Source: Pseudomonadota bacterium | GTDB lineage: Bacteria > Pseudomonadota > Gammaproteobacteria > Burkholderiales > Burkholderiaceae_C | Direction of reading: 5' to 3' | NCBI GenBank assembly: GCA_023410975.1 | Contig: JAEYPG010000314.1 | Coordinates: forward strand, 1-6,173 | DNA: 6,173 nucleotides | Shown: positions 1 through 5,403 of the stretch, one piece after another | Numbering within the stretch: the first letter of the stretch is position 1 | Layout of the letters: each line of letters opens with the position of its first letter | The notes under the pieces: generated by a model | Databases searched by the model: none | Told to the model about the DNA's origin: nothing | The model's input: the letters and a program-made list of their open reading frames with translations, nothing else | Made by a program: the position numbers and the translations under genes

Positions 1-1376
1 GAGAAGTCCAGCACGCGGCCCTTGTTGGCGGCGGCGTAGGCGGTGGCGGCGTCCTTTTGCAGGAAGGCGCTGAGCTGGCCCTTGGCATCGACGGCAAACC
101 AGGTGTTGGGCGCCAGCAGCTTGATGCGGTGGATCAGGTCGTGCACGTACACCGCGCGCGGCTTCTTGCCGGACTGCTGCAGCTTCTGCAGGTCGGCGAA
201 GGCGTTCTCGATGCTGGCGTAGTGGCGCACCTTGGGCTCGCCCTGCACCCAGATGCCCGCGGCGCGCTGCACGTCGGTGATGGGCTTGCCGGTGAGCGCA
301 TCGCTGGCCTTGAGCGGCAGCTTGTCGTGCCGAGCCAGCCGCGCGTCGTAGTCCAGGCCCGACTGCTTGAAGGCGGTTCGGATGAAGCGGTCGTCCACGA
401 AGCTGGTGGCTTCCAGCGGCGAGTCGCGGCCCAGGAGCTTCAGCGTCTCGATGGAGGTCTTGAGCGCGGTGCGGTACTCGGGCTTCCAGGTGAAGTCGCG
501 CGTCTGCAGCCCCAGCGGGCCGTGGTAGAGGTAGGCCACGGCGGCCTCGATGCCGGTGACCTTCTCGATCAACTCGCTGTACTTCTCGGGCTCGGCGGCG
601 ATGAGCCGGTCGGCCTCGATGGCCGCGCGCAGGAACGCGACCACGACTTCCGGGTACTTGCGCGCGTACTCCGCGCTGACCAGCGAGCCGTGGTAGGTGG
701 GCGCGTTGGCCTGGGCGCCGTCGAAGATCTTGCGCGCGAAGCCGCGGTGCTCGAACAGCTCGGCGAAGGGCACGAAGTCGGCATGCGCCTCGATCTTGCC
801 TGCCTGCAGCGCGGGGCCGGCCACCTCGGGCGCCTGCGTGATGATGTTGACGTCCTTCTGCGGATCCCAGCCCTGGCTGGCCACGGCGCGCAGTAGCATG
901 CCGTGCGCCGTGGAGGCGAAGGGCACGGAAATGGTCCGGCCCTTGAGCTCGGACAGCGCCGTCACCTTCGAGTCGCGCGGCACCACGATGCCGTTGCCGC
1001 TGCCCAGCGTGCTGCCCGACAGCACGGTGATGAACAGGCTCTGCTTGCCGGCTTTCAGGAACGCGGCGCCGTTGTTGGCACCGGGGAAGTCGGCCATGGA
1101 GCCGATGTCCAGCTTGTCGGCCACCATCTCGTTGGTCAGCGGCGCGCCCGAAGTGAAGTTCTTCCACTGGACGTCGTACTGCACGTCCTTGTAGCGGCCC
1201 TCGCGCGGCAGGTACTTCTCCAGCAGCTTGAGCTCGCGGATGAGCAGGCCGCCGGTGGCGCAGTTGATGGTGGTGTCCTGCGTGCCGATGGCAACGCGGA
1301 TGGTTTCGGCGGCCTGGGCGCCGGCCAGCGCAGAGGCCAGGGCCAGGCCCAACAGGGGTTTCAACGGCAGGTTCAA
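1..1376 (-). CDS. asfC: Periplasmic sulfonate-type ABC substrate-binding protein, AsfC-like, with C-terminal extension (partial)
   Basis: The reading frame stays open from a TTG at 1376 to the window edge: 458 codons plus 2 bases, with the C-terminus missing. Residues 1-22 look like a Sec signal peptide (LNLPLKPLLGLALASALAGA, then QA), likely cut before AETIRV. Residues 24 to about 340 resemble NMT1/SsuA/TauA-type binding proteins, for example DKLDIGSMADFPG (88-99) and SELKGRTISVPF (142-153). The usual family length is about 320-340 residues, so residues from about 345 on are an extension; its end (AFLQKDAATAYAAANKGRVLDF region, 437-458) resembles the C-terminal part of NosL. TTG was chosen because GGGAG lies 6 bases upstream, the signal peptide starts there, and no in-frame ATG exists nearby. 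It follows asfB by 14 bases. In P. putida S-313 asfC encodes a binding protein beside asfA and asfB; the symbol rests on that synteny. The ligand is probably a sulfonate, but this is not shown by the sequence. Confidence 0.82.
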   Translation of the reverse strand, partial: MNLPLKPLLGLALASALAGAQAAETIRVAIGTQDTTINCATGGLLIRELKLLEKYLPREGRYKDVQYDVQWKNFTSGAPLTNEMVADKLDIGSMADFPGANNGAAFLKAGKQSLFITVLSGSTLGSGNGIVVPRDSKVTALSELKGRTISVPFASTAHGMLLRAVASQGWDPQKDVNIITQAPEVAGPALQAGKIEAHADFVPFAELFEHRGFARKIFDGAQANAPTYHGSLVSAEYARKYPEVVVAFLRAAIEADRLIAAEPEKYSELIEKVTGIEAAVAYLYHGPLGLQTRDFTWKPEYRTALKTSIETLKLLGRDSPLEATSFVDDRFIRTAFKQSGLDYDARLARHDKLPLKASDALTGKPITDVQRAAGIWVQGEPKVRHYASIENAFADLQKLQQSGKKPRAVYVHDLIHRIKLLAPNTWFAVDAKGQLSAFLQKDAATAYAAANKGRVLDF

Positions 1377-1382
1377 GGCGGG

Positions 1383-1387
1383 CTCCC
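1383..1387 (-). promoter_or_regulatory. Ribosome binding site deciding the TTG start of asfC
   Basis: GGGAG on the minus strand lies 6 bases before the TTG at 1376-1374, inside the 14-base gap after the asfB stop codon. No in-frame ATG occurs close by, so this site supports the TTG as start. A second in-frame TTG four codons on (1364-1362) is too far away. Confidence 0.6.
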
Positions 1388-1390
1388 GGT

Positions 1391-1633
1391 TTATCGCAGC
1401 AGGTAGGGGATGTCGACGTGCACGGCGCCGGTGGGGCAGTCCTTCTCGCAGGGCATGCAGTACCAGCATTCGTCGAACTTCATGTAGGCCGTGCCCTTGC
1501 TCAGGTCGATGGCCAGCACGTCGAGGGGGCACACGTCCACGCAGACGGTGCAGCCCTTGTGGGCGATGCACTTCTCGGCATCGACCGTCACGGGCACGGC
1601 CGCGGGGTGCAGCGCGATGGGGGCGATTTGCAT
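1391..1633 (-). CDS. asfB: Two-cluster [4Fe-4S] ferredoxin, AsfB/AprB-like
   Basis: Small cytoplasmic electron carrier of 80 residues. Eight cysteines form two motifs: C22-x5-C28-x2-C31-x3-C35-P and C56-x2-C59-x2-C62-x3-C66-P, as expected for two [4Fe-4S] clusters. The second motif, DECWYCMPCEKDCPTGAV, closely resembles the DQCWECYSCVKICPQQAI part of AprB, the ferredoxin subunit of dissimilatory APS reductase; the long C-terminal tail of AprB is absent. The first motif has five residues between its first two cysteines instead of the usual two. AGGAG lies 7 bases before the ATG. The gene sits 15 bases after asfA and 14 before asfC, so it is cotranscribed with them. In P. putida S-313 the ferredoxin AsfB is needed with AsfA for growth on arylsulfonates as sulfur source (established work on that strain). 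Electron transfer to or from the FAD of AsfA is inferred. Confidence 0.88.
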   Translation of the reverse strand: MQIAPIALHPAAVPVTVDAEKCIAHKGCTVCVDVCPLDVLAIDLSKGTAYMKFDECWYCMPCEKDCPTGAVHVDIPYLLR

Positions 1634-1648
1634 GCGGGGTCTCCTGGC

Positions 1649-3382
1649 TCAGGCGGCAACGGCCTCGGCGGCCGGGATGCGCAGATGGTGGTAGGCGTTC
1701 TTCTCTGTGTCGGCAAGGGGCACGATGTAGGGCTCGATGGGCCGCTTGAAGCTCACCATGCGGCCCTGCTCGTCCTTGCGCAGCTGGGCGTGGCAGAACC
1801 ACTCGGCGTCGTTGCGCTCGGGGTGGTCCACGCGGGCGTGGTAAAGGCCCCACCGGCTCTCGGTGCGGAACAGCGAGGCGCGCGCTGCCATCTCGGCGCA
1901 GTCGCGGATGGCGTGCACCTCCAGCGCGCGCATGAGCTCATGGGCGTCGTTGGCCTTGAGCTCGTCGAGGTCGTGGCGGATGCCCTCGAAGCGCTCCAGC
2001 CCGATCTCCATCTTGCGCGTGACCTTGGGCGGCTGCAGGTAGTCGTTGACCATGCGCCGCAGCTTGTATTCGACCTGGTTCGGCGGCAGCCCGCGCTCGC
2101 GCTGCAGCGGCGCCCACACGCGCTGGCGCTCGCGCTCGACTTGGCCGGCATCGACGGCGGCAAAGTCGTGCTGTGCACAGAAGCGAGCGCTGCTCTCGCC
2201 CGCGAGGCGCCCGTACACGAAGGCGCCCAGCATGTAGTTGTGCGGCACGCAGGCCATGTCGCCCGCGGCGTGCAGGCCTGGAACCGTGGTCTGGGCGTTC
2301 TCGTTCACCCACACGCCCGAGGCCGAGTGCCCGCTGCACAGGCCGATCTCGGAGATGTGCATCTCCACCATGCGCTCGCGGTAGTTGGTGCCGCGCCCGG
2401 CGTGGAAGCGCCCGCGGCTGGGCCGCTCGTTGGTGTGCAGGATGGTCTCGATGGTCGAGATGGTCTCCTCGGCCAGGTGGTCGAGCTTGAGGAACACCGG
2501 ACCCTTGCCGCCCTGCAGCTCCTGGAAGAACTCCCACATCATCTGTCCGCTCCAGTAGTCGCTCTCGATGAAGCGCTGGCCCTCGGCGTTGGTGGTGAAG
2601 CCGCCGAAGGGACCCGTGACGTAGGCGCAGGCCGGGCCGTTGTAGTCCTTGATCAGCGGGTTGATCTGGAAGCACTCGATGCCTGAAAGCTCCGCGCCAG
2701 CGTGGTAGGCCATGGCGTAGCCGTCGCCGGCGTTGGCCGGGTTCTCGTAGGTGCCGAAGAGGTAACCCGAAGCCGGCAGCCCCAGGCGCCCGGCCGCGCC
2801 GCAGCACAGCACCACCGACCGGGCACGGATGACGTGGAAGTCCGCCGTGCGGCAGTCGAAGGCCATGGCGCCGGCGATGCGGCCGTCCTCGGCCGTGAGC
2901 AGCCGCGTCGCCACCAGGCGGTTCGTCACCTCCACACGCGTGCGTTTGAGCTGGCGGTACAGGACCTTCTTGATGTCGTGCCCTTCGGGCATGGGCAGAA
3001 CGTAGGTGCCCATGTGGTGCACCTTCTTGACGGCGTAGTCGCCGGTCTCGTCGCGCTCGAAGCGCACGCCCCAGCGGTCCAGTTCCTCGATCATCGGGAA
3101 GCTGTTCTGCGCATAGGCCATCACCGTCTTCTGGTTGACGATGCCGTCGTTGGCTAGTGTGATCTCTCGCACGTACTGCTCGGGCGTGGCGTGGCCGGGG
3201 ATGACGGCGTTGTTGAGCCCGTCCATGCCCATCGAGATCGCGCCGCTGCGCTTGACGTTGGCCTTCTCAAGCAGCAGCACGCGCAGCGCGGGGTTGGCCT
3301 GCTTGGCCTTGACGGCGGCCATCGGGCCGGCGGTGCCGCCGCCGATCACCAGCACGTCCACTTCGTGTTCGATGGTCTCCAT
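1649..3382 (-). CDS. asfA: FAD-dependent AprA/fumarate-reductase-family flavoprotein, AsfA (arylsulfonate desulfurization)
   Basis: Flavoprotein of 577 residues, soluble, with no signal peptide. The N-terminus has the dinucleotide-binding fold VDVLVIGGGTAGP (8-20) with the acidic residue E39 at the end of the second strand. KRSGAISMGMDGLNN (44-58) corresponds to the flavin-contact region of AprA. The second FAD motif is TTVPGLHAAGDMA (365-377), preceded by GHSASGVWV with H352 where AprA has GSHSGEAGFWV. The helical C-terminus (NDAHELMRALEVH, 478-490; SRWGLYHARVDHPERNDAEW, 509-528) matches the AprA tail closely, so AprA is the nearest well-known relative. Tandem AAGGA sequences precede the ATG; the regulator's stop is 18 bases upstream and asfB starts 15 bases downstream. 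In P. putida S-313 AsfA is the reductase needed for arylsulfonate use. Its exact reaction is unsettled. A true APS reductase is less likely, given the sulfonate neighbours and the lack of sulfate-reduction genes in view. Confidence 0.87.
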   Translation of the reverse strand: METIEHEVDVLVIGGGTAGPMAAVKAKQANPALRVLLLEKANVKRSGAISMGMDGLNNAVIPGHATPEQYVREITLANDGIVNQKTVMAYAQNSFPMIEELDRWGVRFERDETGDYAVKKVHHMGTYVLPMPEGHDIKKVLYRQLKRTRVEVTNRLVATRLLTAEDGRIAGAMAFDCRTADFHVIRARSVVLCCGAAGRLGLPASGYLFGTYENPANAGDGYAMAYHAGAELSGIECFQINPLIKDYNGPACAYVTGPFGGFTTNAEGQRFIESDYWSGQMMWEFFQELQGGKGPVFLKLDHLAEETISTIETILHTNERPSRGRFHAGRGTNYRERMVEMHISEIGLCSGHSASGVWVNENAQTTVPGLHAAGDMACVPHNYMLGAFVYGRLAGESSARFCAQHDFAAVDAGQVERERQRVWAPLQRERGLPPNQVEYKLRRMVNDYLQPPKVTRKMEIGLERFEGIRHDLDELKANDAHELMRALEVHAIRDCAEMAARASLFRTESRWGLYHARVDHPERNDAEWFCHAQLRKDEQGRMVSFKRPIEPYIVPLADTEKNAYHHLRIPAAEAVAA

Positions 3383-3400
3383 GGTTCCTTTCCTTAGGCG

Positions 3401-4156
3401 TTAGCGTCGTTGCAGCCGCATGCGGAGCTGGAAGGTGTCCGAGCGGCAGTAGAGGTGTTCGTAGTCGATGGGCCGGCCCTCGCTGTCGTGCGTGAGACGC
3501 TCGATGTGCAGCATCGGCGCGCCCGGCGGTAGGCCCAGCAACTCGGCCGTGGCGGTGTCGGCGCACACGGCGTCCAGCGCCAGGTCGGCGTGGCCCAGCG
3601 GCGTGGCGCAGTCGTTTTCCAGGATCAGGAAGATGTCGCGCGAAGCCAGGTCGTCGCCGCGCAGGCGTCGGCCCAGGTGTAGGGGCAGCCAGGTGATGTC
3701 CAGCGACACCGGCTGGTGGTCCAGGTGCCGTACGCGCCGCACCTCCGTCACCGCGGCTCCGAGCTCGATCTGCAAGCGGTCGGCGACTTGAACGTCGGCG
3801 GCCACGGTCTGCAGCGACAGCAGCCGGTTGAAGGTCTCATGGCCCATTTGGCCCATGGCCTCCGCGAAGCCCTGCAGCCGGCCCAGTTCCTGAAAGGGCT
3901 TCGATTGCGCGACGAAGGAGCCCTTACCCGGTACCTTGAAGATGAGGCGCGCATTCTCCAGGTCGCCCAGCGCCTGGCGTACCGTGATGCGGCTTACGCC
4001 GTACTGCGCCATCAGCGTGGTTTCGGAAGGCAGACGCTCGTGCGGTTGCCAGGCGCCGCACAGGATGCGCTCGCGCAGTTCCTCGCGAATGCGGCTGTGC
4101 AATGTGGGCTGCAATGCGGCAGGCACTGCGGGCGCGGAGCGGACAGAACTTGTCAT
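3401..4156 (-). CDS. GntR-family (HutC/UTRA) transcriptional regulator of the asf operon
   Basis: DNA-binding regulator of 251 residues if started at the ATG at 4156. The N-terminal winged helix-turn-helix (about 19-83) shows LPSE (42-45), VSRITVRQALGDLE (54-67) and the wing PGKGSFV (76-82). The C-terminal half (about 90-247) is a UTRA ligand-binding domain, ending in APMLHIERL and GRPIDYEHLYCRSDTFQLRM. The frame extends upstream to an ATG at 4276, but those 40 residues are low-complexity and not family-like, and a candidate promoter lies inside them, so 4156 is preferred, giving the usual family length. No good Shine-Dalgarno precedes 4156, so the start could be wrong. It is the first gene of the operon, 18 bases ahead of asfA, which implies control of asfABC and perhaps the divergent ssu genes. 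The effector, perhaps a sulfonate or sulfur metabolite, is unknown. P. putida S-313 uses the LysR-type AsfR instead. Confidence 0.85.
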   Translation of the reverse strand: MTSSVRSAPAVPAALQPTLHSRIREELRERILCGAWQPHERLPSETTLMAQYGVSRITVRQALGDLENARLIFKVPGKGSFVAQSKPFQELGRLQGFAEAMGQMGHETFNRLLSLQTVAADVQVADRLQIELGAAVTEVRRVRHLDHQPVSLDITWLPLHLGRRLRGDDLASRDIFLILENDCATPLGHADLALDAVCADTATAELLGLPPGAPMLHIERLTHDSEGRPIDYEHLYCRSDTFQLRMRLQRR

Positions 4157-4160
4157 GACA
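4142..4160. promoter_or_regulatory. Candidate operator: cluster of TGTC/GACA half-sites over the regulator start codon
   Basis: GACA (4142-4145), TGTC (4151-4154) and GACA (4157-4160) lie within 19 bases. The core TGTCATGACA (4151-4160) is a perfect 10-base palindrome that includes the regulator's ATG. Its GT-N4-AC form agrees with the general shape of HutC-type GntR operators. Autorepression is inferred; a palindrome of this length can also occur by chance. Confidence 0.35.
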
Positions 4161-4202
4161 GGAGGAGACGCAGCGGAGCGTTGCGTGGCTTGATGTCGAA
4201 GG

Positions 4203-4231
4203 ACTGTAGGAGGCCCGCTAACGCAGGCCAA
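4203..4231 (-). promoter_or_regulatory. Candidate sigma-70 promoter for the regulator-asfABC operon
   Basis: On the minus strand TTGGCC (4231-4226) and TACAGT (4208-4203) are separated by exactly 17 bases; each matches its consensus at 4 of 6 positions. Transcription would begin near 4196, giving a leader of about 40 bases before the ATG at 4156 and excluding the further upstream ATGs. This is a match by eye without scoring. Confidence 0.33.
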
Positions 4232-4291
4232 CGAATGAATTCCATGCTGCATAGCCGGTGCTGGCATAAGCCTCATGGGCGTTGGATTGAC

Positions 4292-4305
4292 GTTGCCTAA
4301 GCAAC
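4292..4305. repeat. Inverted repeat GTTGC-CTAA-GCAAC
   Basis: Perfect 5-base arms around a 4-base spacer, in the region between the two operons. It starts within TTGACG (4287-4292), a possible plus-strand -35 box, and is followed at once by AGGT-T-ACCT (4307-4315), another short palindrome. It could bind a regulator of the ssu side, but nothing ties it to a specific protein. Confidence 0.3.
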
Positions 4306-4731
4306 AAGGTTACCTACCGATGCGGCGGGCCATCAGATAATGAGCGCCAGGGGCAGGCGCACATGCTTCAGGAAGTGGTGCGGATCTCGGCAAGTACGAC
4401 GAAGGAATTGCTTGCGCTCGGCGTGGTGCTGCATGCGGTGTCGGCCAACCGGTTCTCCTTGCGCGGCGCCCAGCGGGCCGGCAGCCTTGCGAACGGGCTC
4501 CGCGGGAGAATCCATCCTGAAGACCGCAAGCTCCTCTCCCAAAGCATGAACGCGCATATACAAGCAGGAAAAGCTCCTGTCAGCGCTTGACGTTTTGAGC
4601 GATTGAATCCGCAACTTCCGGTGGCGTGTCCGCCATCCACGGCGGGCCGCCGCTGCCATATGAGCGTGCCTGATAAACATAACCGCACACATTCGTTCTC
4701 TGACCGTCGGGCGCTGCCTATCGTGCGGTCC

Positions 4732-5304
4732 ATGAAGATGGTCAGCGTTTTCGGCAGCCCCTACGCCGCTTCCCGCTCCGCCGCGCTGCTGCGCTGGAGC
4801 GAAGCCCAGCTGGCGCTAAGTGCGTTGTCCCTGCACGCCATCGCGCTGCGCGATCTGCCCGCCACGGCGCTGCCGCAGGCGCAGTTCGAGGACGCCGGGC
4901 TGCAGGCGTTGCTGCGCCAGGTCGCCGAGGCCGACGTGGTGCTCCTGGCCACCCCAATGAACAAGGTCGCCTACAGCGGCCTGCTCAAGGTCTTCCTGAA
5001 CCTGCTGCCGCAGAACGGCCTGGACGGAAAGAATATGTTGCCGCCGGCCACCGGCGGCAGCCTCGCGCACCTGCTGGCGCTGGACGACGGCCTGCGCCCT
5101 AAGCTGCATGCCCTGGGCGCGCGCCAGTTGCTCGATTCGGTGTTCGCCACCGACCGCCAGTTCCAGAAGCACCCGACGCTGGGCTACGTGCCCGATGCGG
5201 AATACAGCGCGCGCGTGGATCGCTTGCTCCAGCCGCTGATGCAGGCACCACCGCGCGCTGCCGCAGCCCATGCCGTCCAAGTCGCTACGGCCGGCACTTG
5301 TTGA
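4732..5304 (+). CDS. ssuE: NAD(P)H-dependent FMN reductase SsuE (sulfonate desulfonation)
   Basis: Cytoplasmic flavodoxin-like reductase that makes reduced FMN for an SsuD-type alkanesulfonate monooxygenase. From the ATG at 4732 it is 190 residues; E. coli SsuE has 191. Seen: the FMN phosphate loop GSPYAASRSAALL (8-20), ATPMNKVAYSGLLKVFLNLL (73-92), and LPPATGGSLAHLLALDDGL (103-121), all collinear with E. coli SsuE. Two positions differ from it: TPVYK reads TPMNK (N77), and the tyrosine known as Tyr118 in E. coli, which forms the pi-helix at the tetramer interface, appears as aspartate (D119 counting Met). The frame is open upstream to 4603, but homology begins at MKMVSVFGSP; the ATG at 4738 is an alternative. 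No strong Shine-Dalgarno is visible. It is first in the ssu operon, 99 bases ahead of ssuA, and diverges from the asf operon. Confidence 0.88.
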   Translation: MKMVSVFGSPYAASRSAALLRWSEAQLALSALSLHAIALRDLPATALPQAQFEDAGLQALLRQVAEADVVLLATPMNKVAYSGLLKVFLNLLPQNGLDGKNMLPPATGGSLAHLLALDDGLRPKLHALGARQLLDSVFATDRQFQKHPTLGYVPDAEYSARVDRLLQPLMQAPPRAAAAHAVQVATAGTC

Positions 5305-5355
5305 AGCCCGTTCTGCCTTTTTCGCCGGTCCACACCTCATTGCTTTGCGCCCCGC

Positions 5356-5373
5356 GGCACTGCCCGCGGTGCC
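5356..5373 (+). other. GC-rich hairpin between ssuE and ssuA
   Basis: GGCACTG (5356-5362) and CGGTGCC (5367-5373) pair into a 7-base stem, including one G-U pair, with the 4-base loop CCCG. No run of T follows, so it is not a standard intrinsic terminator. It may protect or attenuate the message between the two genes, or have no role. The 99-base gap holds no gene. Confidence 0.4.
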
Positions 5374-5390
5374 AACGTCCTACAAATCAC

Positions 5391-5397
5391 AGGAAAG
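5391..5397 (+). promoter_or_regulatory. Ribosome binding site of ssuA
   Basis: AGGAAAG lies 6 bases before the ATG at 5404 and supports that start, which also opens the signal peptide. Confidence 0.6.
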
Positions 5398-5403
5398 AGC
5401 CCC

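Larger units (their letters stand above)
4157..4731. other. 575-base divergent intergenic control region, no convincing gene
   Basis: This stretch separates the two divergent operons. It holds the candidate asf promoter (4203-4231), half of the candidate operator, and the inverted repeat at 4292-4305. The octamer TTGACGTT occurs at 4287 and again at 4587; both copies contain a good -35 hexamer, but no matching -10 box is clear, so the ssuE promoter is not assigned. An open frame at 4363-4590 (plus, 75 codons) has a weak AGG-rich site ahead of it but no recognizable domain. Open frames on the minus strand here also look unlike proteins. Composition is more mixed than in the flanking genes, as expected of non-coding sequence or old gene remains. 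The length is generous for a simple divergent promoter. Confidence 0.6.

Noticed and set aside
57..896. Open frame on the plus strand (279 codons) opposite asfC
   Set aside because: It is a complementary shadow of the binding-protein gene, with repetitive composition and no recognizable motif.
1418..2686. Long open frame on the plus strand (422 codons) opposite asfA
   Set aside because: It is antisense to a well-supported flavoprotein, its product is a V/L/H/G-rich shadow without domains, and GC-rich genes often create such frames.
1938..2807. Second minus-strand open frame (289 codons) overlapping asfA
   Set aside because: It is an arginine- and alanine-rich out-of-frame shadow of asfA.
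4157..4276. Upstream ATG (4276) as start of the GntR regulator
   Set aside because: The extra 40 residues are not family-like, lack a ribosome site, and contain the candidate promoter; 4156 gives the normal length.
4336..4341. GATAAT as the -10 box of an ssu promoter
   Set aside because: It matches 5 of 6 bases, but no -35 hexamer lies 16-18 bases upstream and it is almost 400 bases from ssuE.
4603..4731. Upstream starts (TTG 4603, ATG 4660) for ssuE
   Set aside because: SsuE homology starts at MKMVSVFGSP (4732), the upstream residues look non-coding, and neither start has a Shine-Dalgarno sequence.
4333..4733. Two minus-strand open frames in the divergent spacer (119 and 121 codons)
   Set aside because: They overlap each other in different frames, lack domains and show no protein-like composition.
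5356..5373. Intrinsic terminator after ssuE
   Set aside because: The stem is not followed by a run of T, and ssuA follows with its own ribosome site in the expected operon order.
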